NCBI GenBank assembly: GCA_002413305.1 | Contig: DHWS01000143.1 | Span: 341-28,263 of the forward strand | DNA length: 27,923 bases | From: Actinobacteria bacterium UBA5176 | GTDB taxonomy: Bacteria; Actinomycetota; UBA4738 | Reading direction: 5' to 3' | Shown here: one piece after another, positions 8,357 to 15,810 of the stretch | Layout: each line of letters opens with the position of its first letter | Numbering within the stretch: the first letter of the stretch is position 1 | Program-made: the position numbers and the translations under genes | Notes under the pieces: model-generated | What the model was told of the DNA's origin: nothing | The model's database searches: none | Seen by the model: the letters and a program-made list of their open reading frames with translations, nothing else

Positions 8357-8409
8357 GGAGCGGCCACATCCTGCTCCCCAGGGGGGCCGCCGAGACCAGA
8401 GGAGGTGGA

Positions 8410-8790
8410 ATGCGAAGGTACGAGATATTGCTCATCCTGCCTCCCGAGGCCGACGACAAGGTCATCGGGGGAGCGACCGATCGCGTCTCGCAGGTCATCG
8501 GCGAGAAGGGCGGTCAGATCACCAGTGCCGACCGGTGGGGCAAGCGCCGTCTCGCCTATGAGATCGACCGGCAGTCCGAGGGTTTCTACCTCGTGATCGA
8601 CTGCCAGGCGGACCCCGAGTCGATGAAGGAGATCGACCGTGTGCTCACCCTGGCCGACGAAGTGATCCGGTTCAAGGTCGTGGTTCGCGAAGCCGCGCCG
8701 GTTCTCGCGAACGACCGGCCCGCCGCAACCGCGGAGGCGCCGCTCGAGACTTCCTCTCCTTCGGCTGGCCATCGGCCGGGGGACGGTTGA
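8410..8790 (+). CDS. rpsF: Small ribosomal subunit protein bS6
   Basis: Binds 16S rRNA as a heterodimer with S18 on the platform of the small subunit. The 126-residue protein begins MRRYEILLILPPEADDK and carries GKRRLAYEI and EGFYLVIDCQADPESMKEIDRVLTLADEVIRFKVV, the normal S6 fold. About 28 residues rich in Ala, Pro, Ser and Glu follow the folded part, a longer tail than the roughly 96-residue actinobacterial form. GGAGGT sits 3 nt before the ATG, unusually close, but the frame upstream does not look coding. It heads the conserved rpsF-ssb-rpsR-rplI cluster; ssb follows after 22 nt. Confidence 0.95.
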   Translation: MRRYEILLILPPEADDKVIGGATDRVSQVIGEKGGQITSADRWGKRRLAYEIDRQSEGFYLVIDCQADPESMKEIDRVLTLADEVIRFKVVVREAAPVLANDRPAATAEAPLETSSPSAGHRPGDG

Positions 8791-8812
8791 ACAGCGAGGT
8801 AGGTGAAGGAAG

Positions 8813-9268
8813 ATGGCGCAGGACAACCAGGTCGTGATCGTGGGGAACCTCACACGGGACCCCGAGCTCAGGTACACCCCGAACGGCGCCGCGCTGGTGA
8901 AGTTCGGCGTGGCGGTCAGCCGCCGCGTGAAGGACGACGCCACGGGACAATGGAAGGACGCGGACACCTCGTTCTTCGACGTCACCGCGTGGCGGACGCT
9001 CGCGGAGAACGTGGCTGAGTCGCTCACGCAGGGCACCCGCGTGGTGGTGGTCGGCCGACTCCGGACGAACTCGTGGGAGACGCCGGAGGGCGAGAAGCGC
9101 TCGAAGATCGAGATCGAAGCCGAAGAGATCGGCCCCAGCCTGAAGTGGGCAAGCGCGAAGGTCGAACGGCAGGGACGTGGGCCCGGCCAGGGCGACTGGG
9201 CGGGGCGGGCGGAAGCCGTGCCTGCCGCGGTGGGTGGCCCACAGGAGGAGACGCCGCTGGATGGCTAA
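8813..9268 (+). CDS. ssb: Single-stranded DNA-binding protein, atypical C-terminus
   Basis: Coats single-stranded DNA in replication and repair and recruits partner proteins through its C-terminal tip. The OB fold fills residues 1-110: [57 protein letters not shown], and [20 protein letters not shown]. The tail is only about 35 residues long and ends PQEETPLDG rather than the usual DDDIPF-type acidic, aromatic-ended tip. Neither alternative frame restores such a tip before the next stop. The stop overlaps the rpsR start by 8 nt. The protein has 151 residues, close to usual. A weak purine-rich GGTGAAGGAAG precedes the ATG. Either this lineage uses a different tip or a second SSB exists elsewhere. 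Confidence 0.93.
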   Translation: MAQDNQVVIVGNLTRDPELRYTPNGAALVKFGVAVSRRVKDDATGQWKDADTSFFDVTAWRTLAENVAESLTQGTRVVVVGRLRTNSWETPEGEKRSKIEIEAEEIGPSLKWASAKVERQGRGPGQGDWAGRAEAVPAAVGGPQEETPLDG

Positions 9269-9527
9269 GGCACCCCGGAAGCCGCGAAGAGAAAAAGAAG
9301 AGAAGGGCTGGCAGAAGAAGCAGAAGAAGAAATTCTGCATCTTCTGCAAGGACCACATCAGCTACGTCGACTACAAGGACGTCACGCTGCTGCGGAAGTT
9401 CGTCTCCGACCGTGGCAAGATCCGCGCCCGGAGGGTGACGGGCAACTGCGCCCAGCACCAGCGCGACGTGGCGACGGCCGTCAAGAACGCGCGGGAGATG
9501 GCACTGCTCCCGTACACGGCCCGATGA
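9261..9527 (+). CDS. rpsR: Small ribosomal subunit protein bS18
   Basis: Partner of S6 on the small-subunit platform. The 88-residue protein starts with a very basic stretch (residues 2-25, mostly Lys/Arg). It then has [30 protein letters not shown] in two adjoining parts, followed by [35 protein letters not shown] plus CAQH form the possible zinc-binding set of the Cys-containing S18 type. The ATG at 9261 overlaps the end of ssb by 8 nt and AGGAGG lies 12 nt upstream inside ssb. The frame extends further upstream, but that part is a shadow of ssb. The end overlaps rplI by ATGA, so translation is likely coupled. Confidence 0.95.
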   Translation: MAKAPRKPRREKEEKGWQKKQKKKFCIFCKDHISYVDYKDVTLLRKFVSDRGKIRARRVTGNCAQHQRDVATAVKNAREMALLPYTAR

Positions 9528-9970
9528 AGGTCATCCTTCAGCGCGAGGTGGACAAGCTCGGCCTACCGGGCGACGTGGTGGCGGTCGCCGACGGCTACGC
9601 GCGGAACTTCCTGATCCCGCGGGGCCTGGCCGCGCCGGCGTCGAAGGGGGCGGAGCGCCACGCCGACCGGTTGCGGATGGCGCACGACACCCGGGTGAAC
9701 AAGGTCCTGGCCCAGGCGCGAGATCTGGCCGGCAAGTTGACCGCGACCCCCATCCGAATCAAGGCGAAGGCGGGGGAAGAGGGGAAGCTGTTCGGCTCGA
9801 TCACGGTCGCCGATCTGGCCAAGGAGCTCGAGAAGGCGGCAGGCCAGGAGATCGACCGCAAGCGTATCCACCTCGTGGAGCCGATCCGGAGCGTGGGGAC
9901 CCACGAGGTCACCGTTCACCTGCATCCCGACGTGGATGCTGCGGTGACCGTGGACGTCGTCTCGCAGTAG
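9524..9970 (+). CDS. rplI: Large ribosomal subunit protein bL9
   Basis: Binds 23S rRNA near the L1 stalk and helps hold the reading frame. The protein has 148 residues, the family's normal size. The N-terminal RNA-binding domain is [21 protein letters not shown] followed by [14 protein letters not shown], the L9 signature. A long connecting helix follows (about 40-75), then the C-terminal domain with [16 protein letters not shown] and [20 protein letters not shown]. It overlaps rpsR by ATGA and ends the ribosomal part of the cluster. A 291-nt gap separates it from dnaB. Confidence 0.95.
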   Translation: MKVILQREVDKLGLPGDVVAVADGYARNFLIPRGLAAPASKGAERHADRLRMAHDTRVNKVLAQARDLAGKLTATPIRIKAKAGEEGKLFGSITVADLAKELEKAAGQEIDRKRIHLVEPIRSVGTHEVTVHLHPDVDAAVTVDVVSQ

Positions 9971-10028
9971 CCCCGGCCAACGGGTCGGGCCGTCGCTCGG
10001 CGATATCGACCGGCCGATCCTGGCTCCT

Positions 10029-10057
10029 GCCGGGGCCTTGACGCCGTCGGCCCCGGC
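10029..10057 (+). terminator. Candidate terminator hairpin after rplI
   Basis: GCCGGGGCC (10029-10037) and GGCCCCGGC (10049-10057) are perfect complements around an 11-nt loop, starting 58 nt past the rplI stop. There is no T tract, so it is either a non-canonical terminator or only a strong structure. An 11-nt sequence, CCCCGGCCAAC, occurs both just after rplI (9971) and at the end of this hairpin (10051). Confidence 0.4.
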
Positions 10058-10115
10058 CAACCCGCTCCGCGCCCATCGCCGCAGGTCAGCGCGTGTCAGA
10101 CGGCCGCGGTAAGCT

Positions 10116-10131
10116 TCGAACATGCGTTCGA
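10116..10131. promoter_or_regulatory. Mycobacterial-type LexA box (SOS box)
   Basis: TCGAACATGCGTTCGA matches the known mycobacterial SOS consensus TCGAAC-N4-GTTCGA at all 12 defined positions. It lies in the rplI-dnaB gap, 130 nt before the dnaB start. A chance exact match in a window of this size is unlikely (12 fixed bases). The gene it controls is not certain: dnaB is the only gene downstream on the plus strand, and no credible minus-strand gene starts here. Confidence 0.75.
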
Positions 10132-10261
10132 GGCGAAATGGCACTCCTTTTCGACGAGGCGTTTACGCAGGTCCAGGGAGTATCCACCGCCCGTCCAACG
10201 GCTATGGGGCTGGATGCGAACAACGGCTCTCGGGTAGCCTCCCAACCTCCCGAGGAACCGG

Positions 10262-11620
10262 ATGATGTCAAGGACCGCCGAAGACGTTCGTCGCACGCGC
10301 CCGGAGCGCGTGCCGCCCCACAACCTGGAGGCCGAAGAGTCGGTCCTGGGGTCGATGATGCTCTCTCCCGAGGCCATCGCCTCGGTGGTGGAGATCATCC
10401 GGCCGCTCGACTTCTACCGCCCGGCCCACCAGCGGATCCACGAAGCCATCCTCGCCATCTACGGACGGGGCGAACCGGTCGACGCCATCACCGTGGTGGA
10501 AGAGCTGAAGCGGCGGGGCGCGCTGGGCGAGGCGCTCACGCCGCTGTTCGTCTACAACCTCGTGGAGTCGGTGCCCACCCCGGCCAGCGCCGGGTACTAC
10601 GCGCGAATCGTCGCCGATCACGCGCTCCTGCGCAGGTTGATCGACGCGGCGTCGACGATCATGGCCCGCGCGTATGCGGTGCCGGAGGACCCGCGAAAGG
10701 CGGCAGACGACGCCGAACAGATGATCTACACGGTCTCGCGCGAGGACGAGAAGGAGCTGGTGGTTTCCCTCCACGACCTCGTCGACGAGAGCATGGCCGC
10801 CCTCGAACACATCCAGCAGCGGGACAGCGCGTTCGCCGGCGTCCCGACCGGGTTCGTCGACCTCGACAACGTGCTCTCGGGTCTGCAGAAGGGCAACCTG
10901 ATCGTGATCGCCGCACGCCCGGGGGTCGGCAAGTCGTCGTTCGTCACGAACATCGCCCGCAACGTCGCCGTCGAGTCGGGCGAACCCGTGGCCATGTTCT
11001 CGCTGGAGATGTCGCGCTTCGAGATCGGGATGCGCCTGCTGTGCTCCGAAGCCAGGGTGGCGTGGGACCGGGTCCGGGGCGGCCACATGGGGGCCGAGGA
11101 ATGGACCCGGATCGTGGAGGCGGCGGAGACGCTCCACGAGACCCCGCTGTACATCGTCGATTCGGGGAACGTGACCATCGTCGACATCCGGGCCAAGGCC
11201 CGGCGCATGAAGTCGCGGCCGCAAGGGCTCGGGCTGATCGTCGTCGACTACCTGCAGCTGATGTCCGGGCATTCCCGCAACGACAACCGGCAGCAGGAGG
11301 TAGCCGAGATCAGCCGGTCCCTGAAGCTCCTGGCGAAGGAGCTGGACATCCCCGTGATCGCCGTCTCCCAGCTCAACAGGAACCCCGAGACCCGCGCCGA
11401 CAAGCGCCCCCAGCTGTCCGACCTCCGCGAGTCGGGGGCGATCGAACAGGACGCCGACGTGGTCATGTTCATCCACCGTGACGACTCGGACCAGGACCCC
11501 GGAGCGAAGGGTAAAGCGGACATCATCGTGGCCAAGCACCGCAACGGGCCGACCGCCAACGTGCCCCTGACGTTCCTGCCGAACCTCACGCTGTTCCGGA
11601 ACGCCGTGCGCGGCGCCTGA
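10262..11620 (+). CDS. dnaB: Replicative DNA helicase
   Basis: Hexameric 5'-3' helicase at the replication fork. The protein has 452 residues, normal for an intein-free DnaB. The N-terminal domain (about 18-120) starts PPHNLEAEESVLGSMMLSPEAI, as two joined blocks. The RecA-like core starts near 190 with PTGFVDLDNVLSGLQKGNL. Walker A is ARPGVGKSS with Lys224; LIVVDYLQLMSG is Walker B; AVSQLNRNPE and the arginine-containing C-terminal motif RDLRESGAIEQDADVV-like segment (here SDLRESGAIEQDADVVMFI) follow. Two ATGs stand side by side (10262 and 10265); GAGGA at 10252 fits either. A TAGCCT at 10235 could be a local -10. The SOS box 130 nt upstream is the unusual point. nth follows after 50 nt. Confidence 0.95.
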   Translation: MMSRTAEDVRRTRPERVPPHNLEAEESVLGSMMLSPEAIASVVEIIRPLDFYRPAHQRIHEAILAIYGRGEPVDAITVVEELKRRGALGEALTPLFVYNLVESVPTPASAGYYARIVADHALLRRLIDAASTIMARAYAVPEDPRKAADDAEQMIYTVSREDEKELVVSLHDLVDESMAALEHIQQRDSAFAGVPTGFVDLDNVLSGLQKGNLIVIAARPGVGKSSFVTNIARNVAVESGEPVAMFSLEMSRFEIGMRLLCSEARVAWDRVRGGHMGAEEWTRIVEAAETLHETPLYIVDSGNVTIVDIRAKARRMKSRPQGLGLIVVDYLQLMSGHSRNDNRQQEVAEISRSLKLLAKELDIPVIAVSQLNRNPETRADKRPQLSDLRESGAIEQDADVVMFIHRDDSDQDPGAKGKADIIVAKHRNGPTANVPLTFLPNLTLFRNAVRGA

Positions 11621-11654
11621 CACCCGCCCCGGCAGCGATACGGCTGCGAGCCGG

Positions 11655-11660
11655 TAGGCT
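11655..11660 (+). promoter_or_regulatory. Putative -10 element of nth (near-leaderless)
   Basis: TAGGCT, of the TANNNT type, ends 10 nt before the GTG start of nth. No Shine-Dalgarno is visible. This arrangement fits a leaderless or very short-leader transcript, common in Actinomycetota. Confidence 0.4.
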
Positions 11661-11670
11661 GGCCATCGCC

Positions 11671-12465
11671 GTGCCACGAGCCACCCCCACCCCGCTGGTC
11701 CGCGCCCCGAGGGATCGCCCGCGGAGGCCGGATCCCGGCCGGCCGCCCTCGCCCGCGACGGTCCGCGAGATCCACCGTCGCCTGGCTCGCGCCCTGGGAC
11801 CGCTGGACCCGCCCCTGCGCCGTGACCCGATCGAGGAGCTGATCCTCACCGTGCTGTCGCAGAACACCAGCGACGTGAACCGGGACCGAGCCTTCGCGGC
11901 CATGCGGGCGCGCTTCCCGACCTGGGAATCCCTCGCCGACGCCGGCCCCCACGAGCTCGCGGCTGCGATCAAGCCGGGCGGGCTCTCGAACATCAAGGCC
12001 CCGCGGATCCTGGCCATCCTCGAGGAGATCGCCGCGCGGCAGGACGGCTCGCTCGACCTCCGATGGATGCGGGACGCGCCTTCGGACCGGGTCCTCGGCT
12101 ACCTCGTGTCGCTGCCCGGCGTGGGGCCGAAGACCGCTGCCTGCGTGCTGGCCTTCTCGCTCGGGCGGCCGGCGCTCCCCGTGGACACTCACGTCCACCG
12201 GGTGGCGCGCCGGCTCGGGTTCTACGACGAACGCACCGACGCCGTCCGGGCCCACCAGCTCATGGAGCTGGCGGTGCCCGCTTCGATGCGGATCACCATG
12301 CACGTGGGACTGATCCGGCTGGGCCGGCTGATCTGCAAGCCGGCTCGCCCGCTCTGCGAGGACTGCCCGCTCCAGGACCTATGCCCGACCGCCCCAAGCG
12401 TGCTGGGCGCCGTGGCATCCGAAGGCGCCCGCGACGCGCGAACCGGGCGGAGGGCGGGACCGTGA
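11671..12465 (+). CDS. nth: Endonuclease III-family DNA glycosylase/AP lyase
   Basis: Base-excision repair enzyme that removes oxidised pyrimidines and cuts at abasic sites. The protein has 264 residues with an extra basic, Pro-rich stretch of about 30 residues at the start. Key parts: LTVLSQNTSDVNRDRAF (59-75), the helix-hairpin-helix SLPGVGPKTAACVLAF with catalytic Lys154, PVDTHVHRVARRLG with catalytic Asp172, and four cysteines at about 222, 229, 232 and 238 in the exact C-x6-C-x2-C-x5-C spacing of the 4Fe-4S cluster. The GTG start at 11671 is tentative, as the N-terminal stretch is poorly conserved in the family and an internal start is possible. It lies downstream of dnaB and overlaps the next small gene by GTGA. 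Confidence 0.92.
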   Translation: MPRATPTPLVRAPRDRPRRPDPGRPPSPATVREIHRRLARALGPLDPPLRRDPIEELILTVLSQNTSDVNRDRAFAAMRARFPTWESLADAGPHELAAAIKPGGLSNIKAPRILAILEEIAARQDGSLDLRWMRDAPSDRVLGYLVSLPGVGPKTAACVLAFSLGRPALPVDTHVHRVARRLGFYDERTDAVRAHQLMELAVPASMRITMHVGLIRLGRLICKPARPLCEDCPLQDLCPTAPSVLGAVASEGARDARTGRRAGP

Positions 12466-12680
12466 TCCCGCTGCCCCAGCTCGGCTTGGAGTTCCTGCTC
12501 GGGCTGGGGGCGGCCCTGGCGGCCGGCAACGCCTGGGCGCTCCTCAAGCCGAACCTGGACCGGCGGCAGGGAAGGAAACCGGTCGCCCGGCTCCCCGCCC
12601 CCGGCCGCGCATGGCGCAACGTCGCGATCGGCGCTGCCGTGGCGATCTGGGCGCTGGCCTCGCTGATCTCGCGAGGCTGA
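12462..12680 (+). CDS. Small two-span membrane protein, unknown
   Basis: The 72-residue protein starts at a GTG that overlaps the nth stop (GTGA), implying translational coupling. Two hydrophobic segments (about 7-27, LGLEFLLGLGAALAAGNAWAL, and 52-68, VAIGAAVAIWALASLI) flank a basic loop (NLDRRQGRKPVARLPAPGR), so both ends are probably outside or in the membrane with the loop in the cytoplasm. I recognise no family. The overlap and the hydrophobic pattern support a real gene. A direct role in repair with Nth is not implied. Confidence 0.6.
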   Translation: MIPLPQLGLEFLLGLGAALAAGNAWALLKPNLDRRQGRKPVARLPAPGRAWRNVAIGAAVAIWALASLISRG

Positions 12681-12716
12681 AGTCGATGTAGGACTCGCCC
12701 GGGCCGCGTCGCCGCG

Positions 12717-13277
12717 TTACGGCCTGGTGCGGTAATGGAAGTGAACCACGCCGCCTTCGAAACGGCGTTCGTCCGGCAGTTCGAGCTTCAAGCGGACATC
12801 GCTGGGGAGGGACCGTTTGCCCCCTCCCACCACGATGGGCGCGAGGAACAGGTGGAGCTCATCCACCAACCCCGCCTTGATCGCCTGGCAGGCGAGGTCG
12901 GGACCGCCCACGCTGATGTCATGACCCGCGGACGCCTTCAACTGCCGGACCGCTTCAGGGTCGAAGTCTCGCTCGATCCGAGTTCGGCCACTGGATACCG
13001 TCTGCAGCGTCTTGGAATACACGATCTTGTCGGCGGCCCGCCATATCGCCGCGAACTCCTGCACGAAGGGCGGCTGGTCGGCGAAGGTGTGCGGAGTCTC
13101 CCAGGCGACCATCACCTCGTACATCCGCCGGCCGTAGAGGTAAGTGCCGACTGCGCGCTCGAGGTCGTTGACGAAGGTGTGCACCTCCTCGTCCGGGGCA
13201 GCCCAGTCGAAGTTGCCGTCTTCGTCCGCCACGTATCCGTCGAGCGACATGATCGCCGAGTAGATCAGCTTGGCCAT
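12717..13277 (-). CDS. DHFR/RibD C-terminal-fold reductase family protein
   Basis: The 186-residue protein belongs to the NADPH-dependent reductase fold shared by dihydrofolate reductase and the RibD C-terminal domain. It begins MAKLIYSAIMSLDGYVADEDGNFDWA, where SLDGYVA is the family start. It continues with YLYGRRMYEVM (helix with the R-x-YE pattern), KIVYSKTL, DISVGGPDLACQAIKAGLVDELHLFLAPIVVGGGKRSLP, the last with the GG-x-x-L nucleotide-binding turn and the VDEL/PI-VGGG signature. The substrate is unknown; members of this group are rarely the main DHFR. The ATG at 13277 has GGAGGG 6 nt upstream and is preferred to the GTG further out. It lies 57 nt behind the membrane spermidine-synthase-like gene and may be co-transcribed. 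Confidence 0.88.
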   Translation of the reverse strand: MAKLIYSAIMSLDGYVADEDGNFDWAAPDEEVHTFVNDLERAVGTYLYGRRMYEVMVAWETPHTFADQPPFVQEFAAIWRAADKIVYSKTLQTVSSGRTRIERDFDPEAVRQLKASAGHDISVGGPDLACQAIKAGLVDELHLFLAPIVVGGGKRSLPSDVRLKLELPDERRFEGGVVHFHYRTRP

Positions 13278-13334
13278 GATGAGCCCTCCCCTTCCGTGCC
13301 TGAGGCCCAAGGTGAGCCCCATGCGCCCGCCGGC

Positions 13335-15449
13335 TCACGTGAGAACGGAAGCAGGGGATTCCGTCGCTCGCGTCTGCTCCATCGGTCCTGCATCGCCTAT
13401 CGGTCGGAGGTGCTTTCGCCCGAGCACAAAGGCCAGGCCGTACAGGGCTGCGACCATCGGAAGCAGGTTGCGGTAACCAAGCAGCAACGACGTGTACTCC
13501 AAGACGCCGCCCACCATCGCTCCCAAGAGGTTCGCGCCGAACGCGATCGTGGAAGAGCCGACCGCTCGGAAGCGCTCCGCGAACACGAGATTCGCGATGA
13601 AGATCGGTGCGAAGGCCAGTCCGACGGCGGCGCCGAATCGAAGGGGGACACCCAGCGGAAGGAGGCGGTTCGGTTGGATCCCCCAGGCGAGAGCGAGGGC
13701 GCCGAAGAGGGCGAGGTAGAGACGAGCCGGGTGGCGCAGCCGGACGTGGCGGGCGACCTCGACGGCCCCGTACACCGACAGCAGGATGCCGACGAACACC
13801 AGGGCGTTCACGAACCACGTGGTCCCGAACAGCAGCGCGAACTGGACGACGTTCTTCGTCTCCAGGAGGAGGAAGGCCGCGCCCATGAAGAACAGGTCCA
13901 GATATCCGGACATGGGCCCGAGCGGCCCGGCCGTCCCTCGCACCAACAGCAGCGAGGCGAGCAGGATCATCGCGAGGGTGATCAGGTACAGAGAGGGGAT
14001 CGCTCGGGTCCTCAGATAGAGGAACGGAGCATCGTCCGTGACCGGGGCCGGGATCGAACGATCGCCCGGGCTCCAGATCGCCCCGCAGTGGACGTCGCCG
14101 GGTTCGCGCCCCACGCTGAGCAGAGCGAGCCTTCCCGTCGTGCCGGCGGAATCCAGGCACGGCCGTTCCCCGAAGCCGACCTGGAGCGTTCGGGCCAGCC
14201 GGTCGATCAGCCATGGCTCCCGGTAGTAGTTGTACATGCCGAATGCTCCGCCCGGAGTGAGGTGATCGCGGGCCGCCTGGATCGCCTGGATCGTGAAGAG
14301 ATAGCTTTCGAGGCGCAGGGACGATTGGCCCGACACGAGCGTGAGCGAGTCCGGCAGCGCGAACAGGATCAGGTCATAGCGCGATCGGGTCCGCTCCAGG
14401 AACGCCCGGCCGTCGTCGATGTGCACGGTGACCCGCGGGTCCTGATACGGGTGGTTGGGGTTGAGTTGGCGGCCGATCCGGTAGATACGCGGATCGATCT
14501 CCACCGCGTCCACGTGCTTCGCGCCGGCCGCCAAAGCGATGGCCACGTCCCCCCCATTGCCGGCCCCCACGATCAGCACGTTGCGGAGTGGGTTCCGCTG
14601 GATCCGCTGAAACGGGAGGAAGTACGTGGGCTCGGTCTTCTTTCGATGCGCTGTGGACTCGATGAGCTGATGGGGGATGCCGTTCACGTTCAGTGCCTCC
14701 ACCCCAGGGGCGACCGAGAAGACGGACACCTTGTAATAGGGTGACCAGCTGTCTCCTGGCTTCACGGACTCGCGGGTCAGCATCAGCACCATCGCGATGA
14801 GCGCTCCCACCTGGACGGCGCGCAAGGAAGGTCGATAGAGCAGGATGAAGACGGCGGCCACCACCAGTCCCCAGGCTACGGGAGGAGCACCGAGGAGGGA
14901 GAGGATCGAGAACCCGACGATGCCGGCGATGCTCCCCAGGATGTCCAAGCGGTAGGCGTCCAGGGGCTCGAACGTCGCGAAGCTGCGGGCGACGCCTTGG
15001 GCGACGCAGGCCATGACCATGGCGACCGCCACGAAGATGATTGGCAGCGTCACCCAGATCGGCAATCCGGTCCTGGTGAAGTCACCGAAGTAGATGAGCT
15101 GGGCCCCCGAGCGGTCGATGGTCACGGGGAAGAGGAGGACGAAGGCGACAAGGAAGGCCAGGACGACCCCAGCCCACGGGAAGAGATCGACCCGCGCCCT
15201 CCCTCGGAGGAAGCCGACTCCGATCCCCAGGAAGCTGCCCAGCAGCACGAAGTTCGAGAAGTACGACAGATAGATGACGTTCGAGCCGGCCCATCGGATC
15301 AGGGCAAGCTCGATGAAGAGCATGAGGAAGCTGAGGAGGACCAGTCGGCCTCTCCCGTCCCTGGCGATCTTCGGCCTCCCCCTTCGACGGATGGCGAGCA
15401 CATGCATCGAACCGCGCCGACGGTATCGCCCGCCCGGGCAGCCCCGCAT
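13335..15449 (-). CDS. Membrane protein with internal spermidine-synthase-like domain
   Basis: The protein has 704 residues in the order membrane spans - methyltransferase fold - membrane spans. About six spans occupy residues 35-230. A SAM-binding domain follows (about 240-420): VLIVGAGNGGDVAIALAAG, VDAVEIDPRIYRIGRQLNP, VTVHIDDGRAFLERT, YDLILFALPDS and LTPGGAFGMYNYYREPW. Seven or eight further spans run from about 445 to 690. VNGIPHQ before the domain is the usual spermidine-synthase beta-strand entry. The acidic LPDS motif stands where aminopropyltransferases keep a catalytic Asp, but polyamine production is not established for this membrane family. The start is uncertain: ATG at 15449 or at 15407, neither with a good ribosome-binding site. 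The domain order differs from the homologue at 2338-4602. Confidence 0.8.
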   Translation of the reverse strand: MRGCPGGRYRRRGSMHVLAIRRRGRPKIARDGRGRLVLLSFLMLFIELALIRWAGSNVIYLSYFSNFVLLGSFLGIGVGFLRGRARVDLFPWAGVVLAFLVAFVLLFPVTIDRSGAQLIYFGDFTRTGLPIWVTLPIIFVAVAMVMACVAQGVARSFATFEPLDAYRLDILGSIAGIVGFSILSLLGAPPVAWGLVVAAVFILLYRPSLRAVQVGALIAMVLMLTRESVKPGDSWSPYYKVSVFSVAPGVEALNVNGIPHQLIESTAHRKKTEPTYFLPFQRIQRNPLRNVLIVGAGNGGDVAIALAAGAKHVDAVEIDPRIYRIGRQLNPNHPYQDPRVTVHIDDGRAFLERTRSRYDLILFALPDSLTLVSGQSSLRLESYLFTIQAIQAARDHLTPGGAFGMYNYYREPWLIDRLARTLQVGFGERPCLDSAGTTGRLALLSVGREPGDVHCGAIWSPGDRSIPAPVTDDAPFLYLRTRAIPSLYLITLAMILLASLLLVRGTAGPLGPMSGYLDLFFMGAAFLLLETKNVVQFALLFGTTWFVNALVFVGILLSVYGAVEVARHVRLRHPARLYLALFGALALAWGIQPNRLLPLGVPLRFGAAVGLAFAPIFIANLVFAERFRAVGSSTIAFGANLLGAMVGGVLEYTSLLLGYRNLLPMVAALYGLAFVLGRKHLRPIGDAGPMEQTRATESPASVLT

Positions 15450-15613
15450 ACCACATTGCCCCGAGCGGGCATACGCAATTCATCGTAGGCGTCGCGACGG
15501 TGTCGGGGGCGAACATGCGAACGGGCGTAAGACCCACCGGGAGGCTGGCCGACGGAGGACCAGGAGGCAATACTTTTCGCCTTATCCCAAGGTGGCGGTG
15601 CGGGGTTGAAGGG

Positions 15614-15684
15614 AGCGGATGAGGGGAATCGAACCCCCGTCTCAAGCTTGGGAAGCTTGCATTCTACCATTGAACCACATCCGC
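15614..15684 (-). tRNA. tRNA-Gly (anticodon CCC)
   Basis: The 71-nt cloverleaf reads on the minus strand. The acceptor GCGGATG pairs with CATCCGC and the discriminator is T. The D arm is GTTCAATGGTAGAAT, the anticodon stem CAAGC/GCTTG encloses TTCCCAA (anticodon CCC, reads GGG), and the T arm is GGGGG-TTCGATT-CCCCT. The 3' CCA is not encoded. The mature species is diverged from the more common Gly(TCC/GCC) only in the stems. It is divergent from dcd. Confidence 0.95.
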
Positions 15685-15760
15685 GGATGCGCCCCGGATT
15701 CTACCAAGGAGCCGTCCTGAGGCCGCTGTCCCCGGCTTCCTCGGGCCGCCACCGGGCCTG

Positions 15761-15766
15761 TAGTAT
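15761..15766 (+). promoter_or_regulatory. Putative -10 element of dcd
   Basis: TAGTAT ends 8 nt before an ATG at 15775, the spacing expected for a leaderless transcript that begins at or next to that ATG. No -35 hexamer is evident. Confidence 0.45.
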
Positions 15767-15774
15767 TCGCGCCG

Positions 15775-15810
15775 ATGACGCTCCCGGCCGACGCCACCCG
15801 GACCCCATGA
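15775..15810 (+). CDS. Possible leaderless 11-codon leader peptide ahead of dcd
   Basis: ATG at 15775 opens a short frame encoding [11 protein letters not shown], whose TGA (15808-15810) overlaps the ATG of dcd (15807) as ATGA. With the TAGTAT element 8 nt upstream, the mRNA may start at this ATG. Ribosomes would then reach dcd only by termination-reinitiation, since no Shine-Dalgarno precedes dcd. Too short to judge by composition; conservation in relatives would decide. Confidence 0.35.
   Translation: MTLPADATRTP

Noticed and set aside
10137..10230. Minus-strand GYSLDLRKRLVEK, resembling the N-terminus of IS630-type transposases
   Set aside because: Only about 12 residues look similar, no helix-turn-helix or DDE region follows, and no terminal repeats are present. 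It may be chance or a tiny remnant.
10093..11481. Plus-strand open frame starting 46 nt before the gap's MALLFDEAF peptide and running through dnaB
   Set aside because: Its main part is the +1 shadow of dnaB. The short peptide just after the SOS box has no ribosome-binding site and no recognisable features.
15606..15710. Plus-strand peptide [16 protein letters not shown] extending dcd upstream
   Set aside because: This is the antisense translation of the tRNA-Gly gene, a well-known annotation artefact; dcd starts at 15807.
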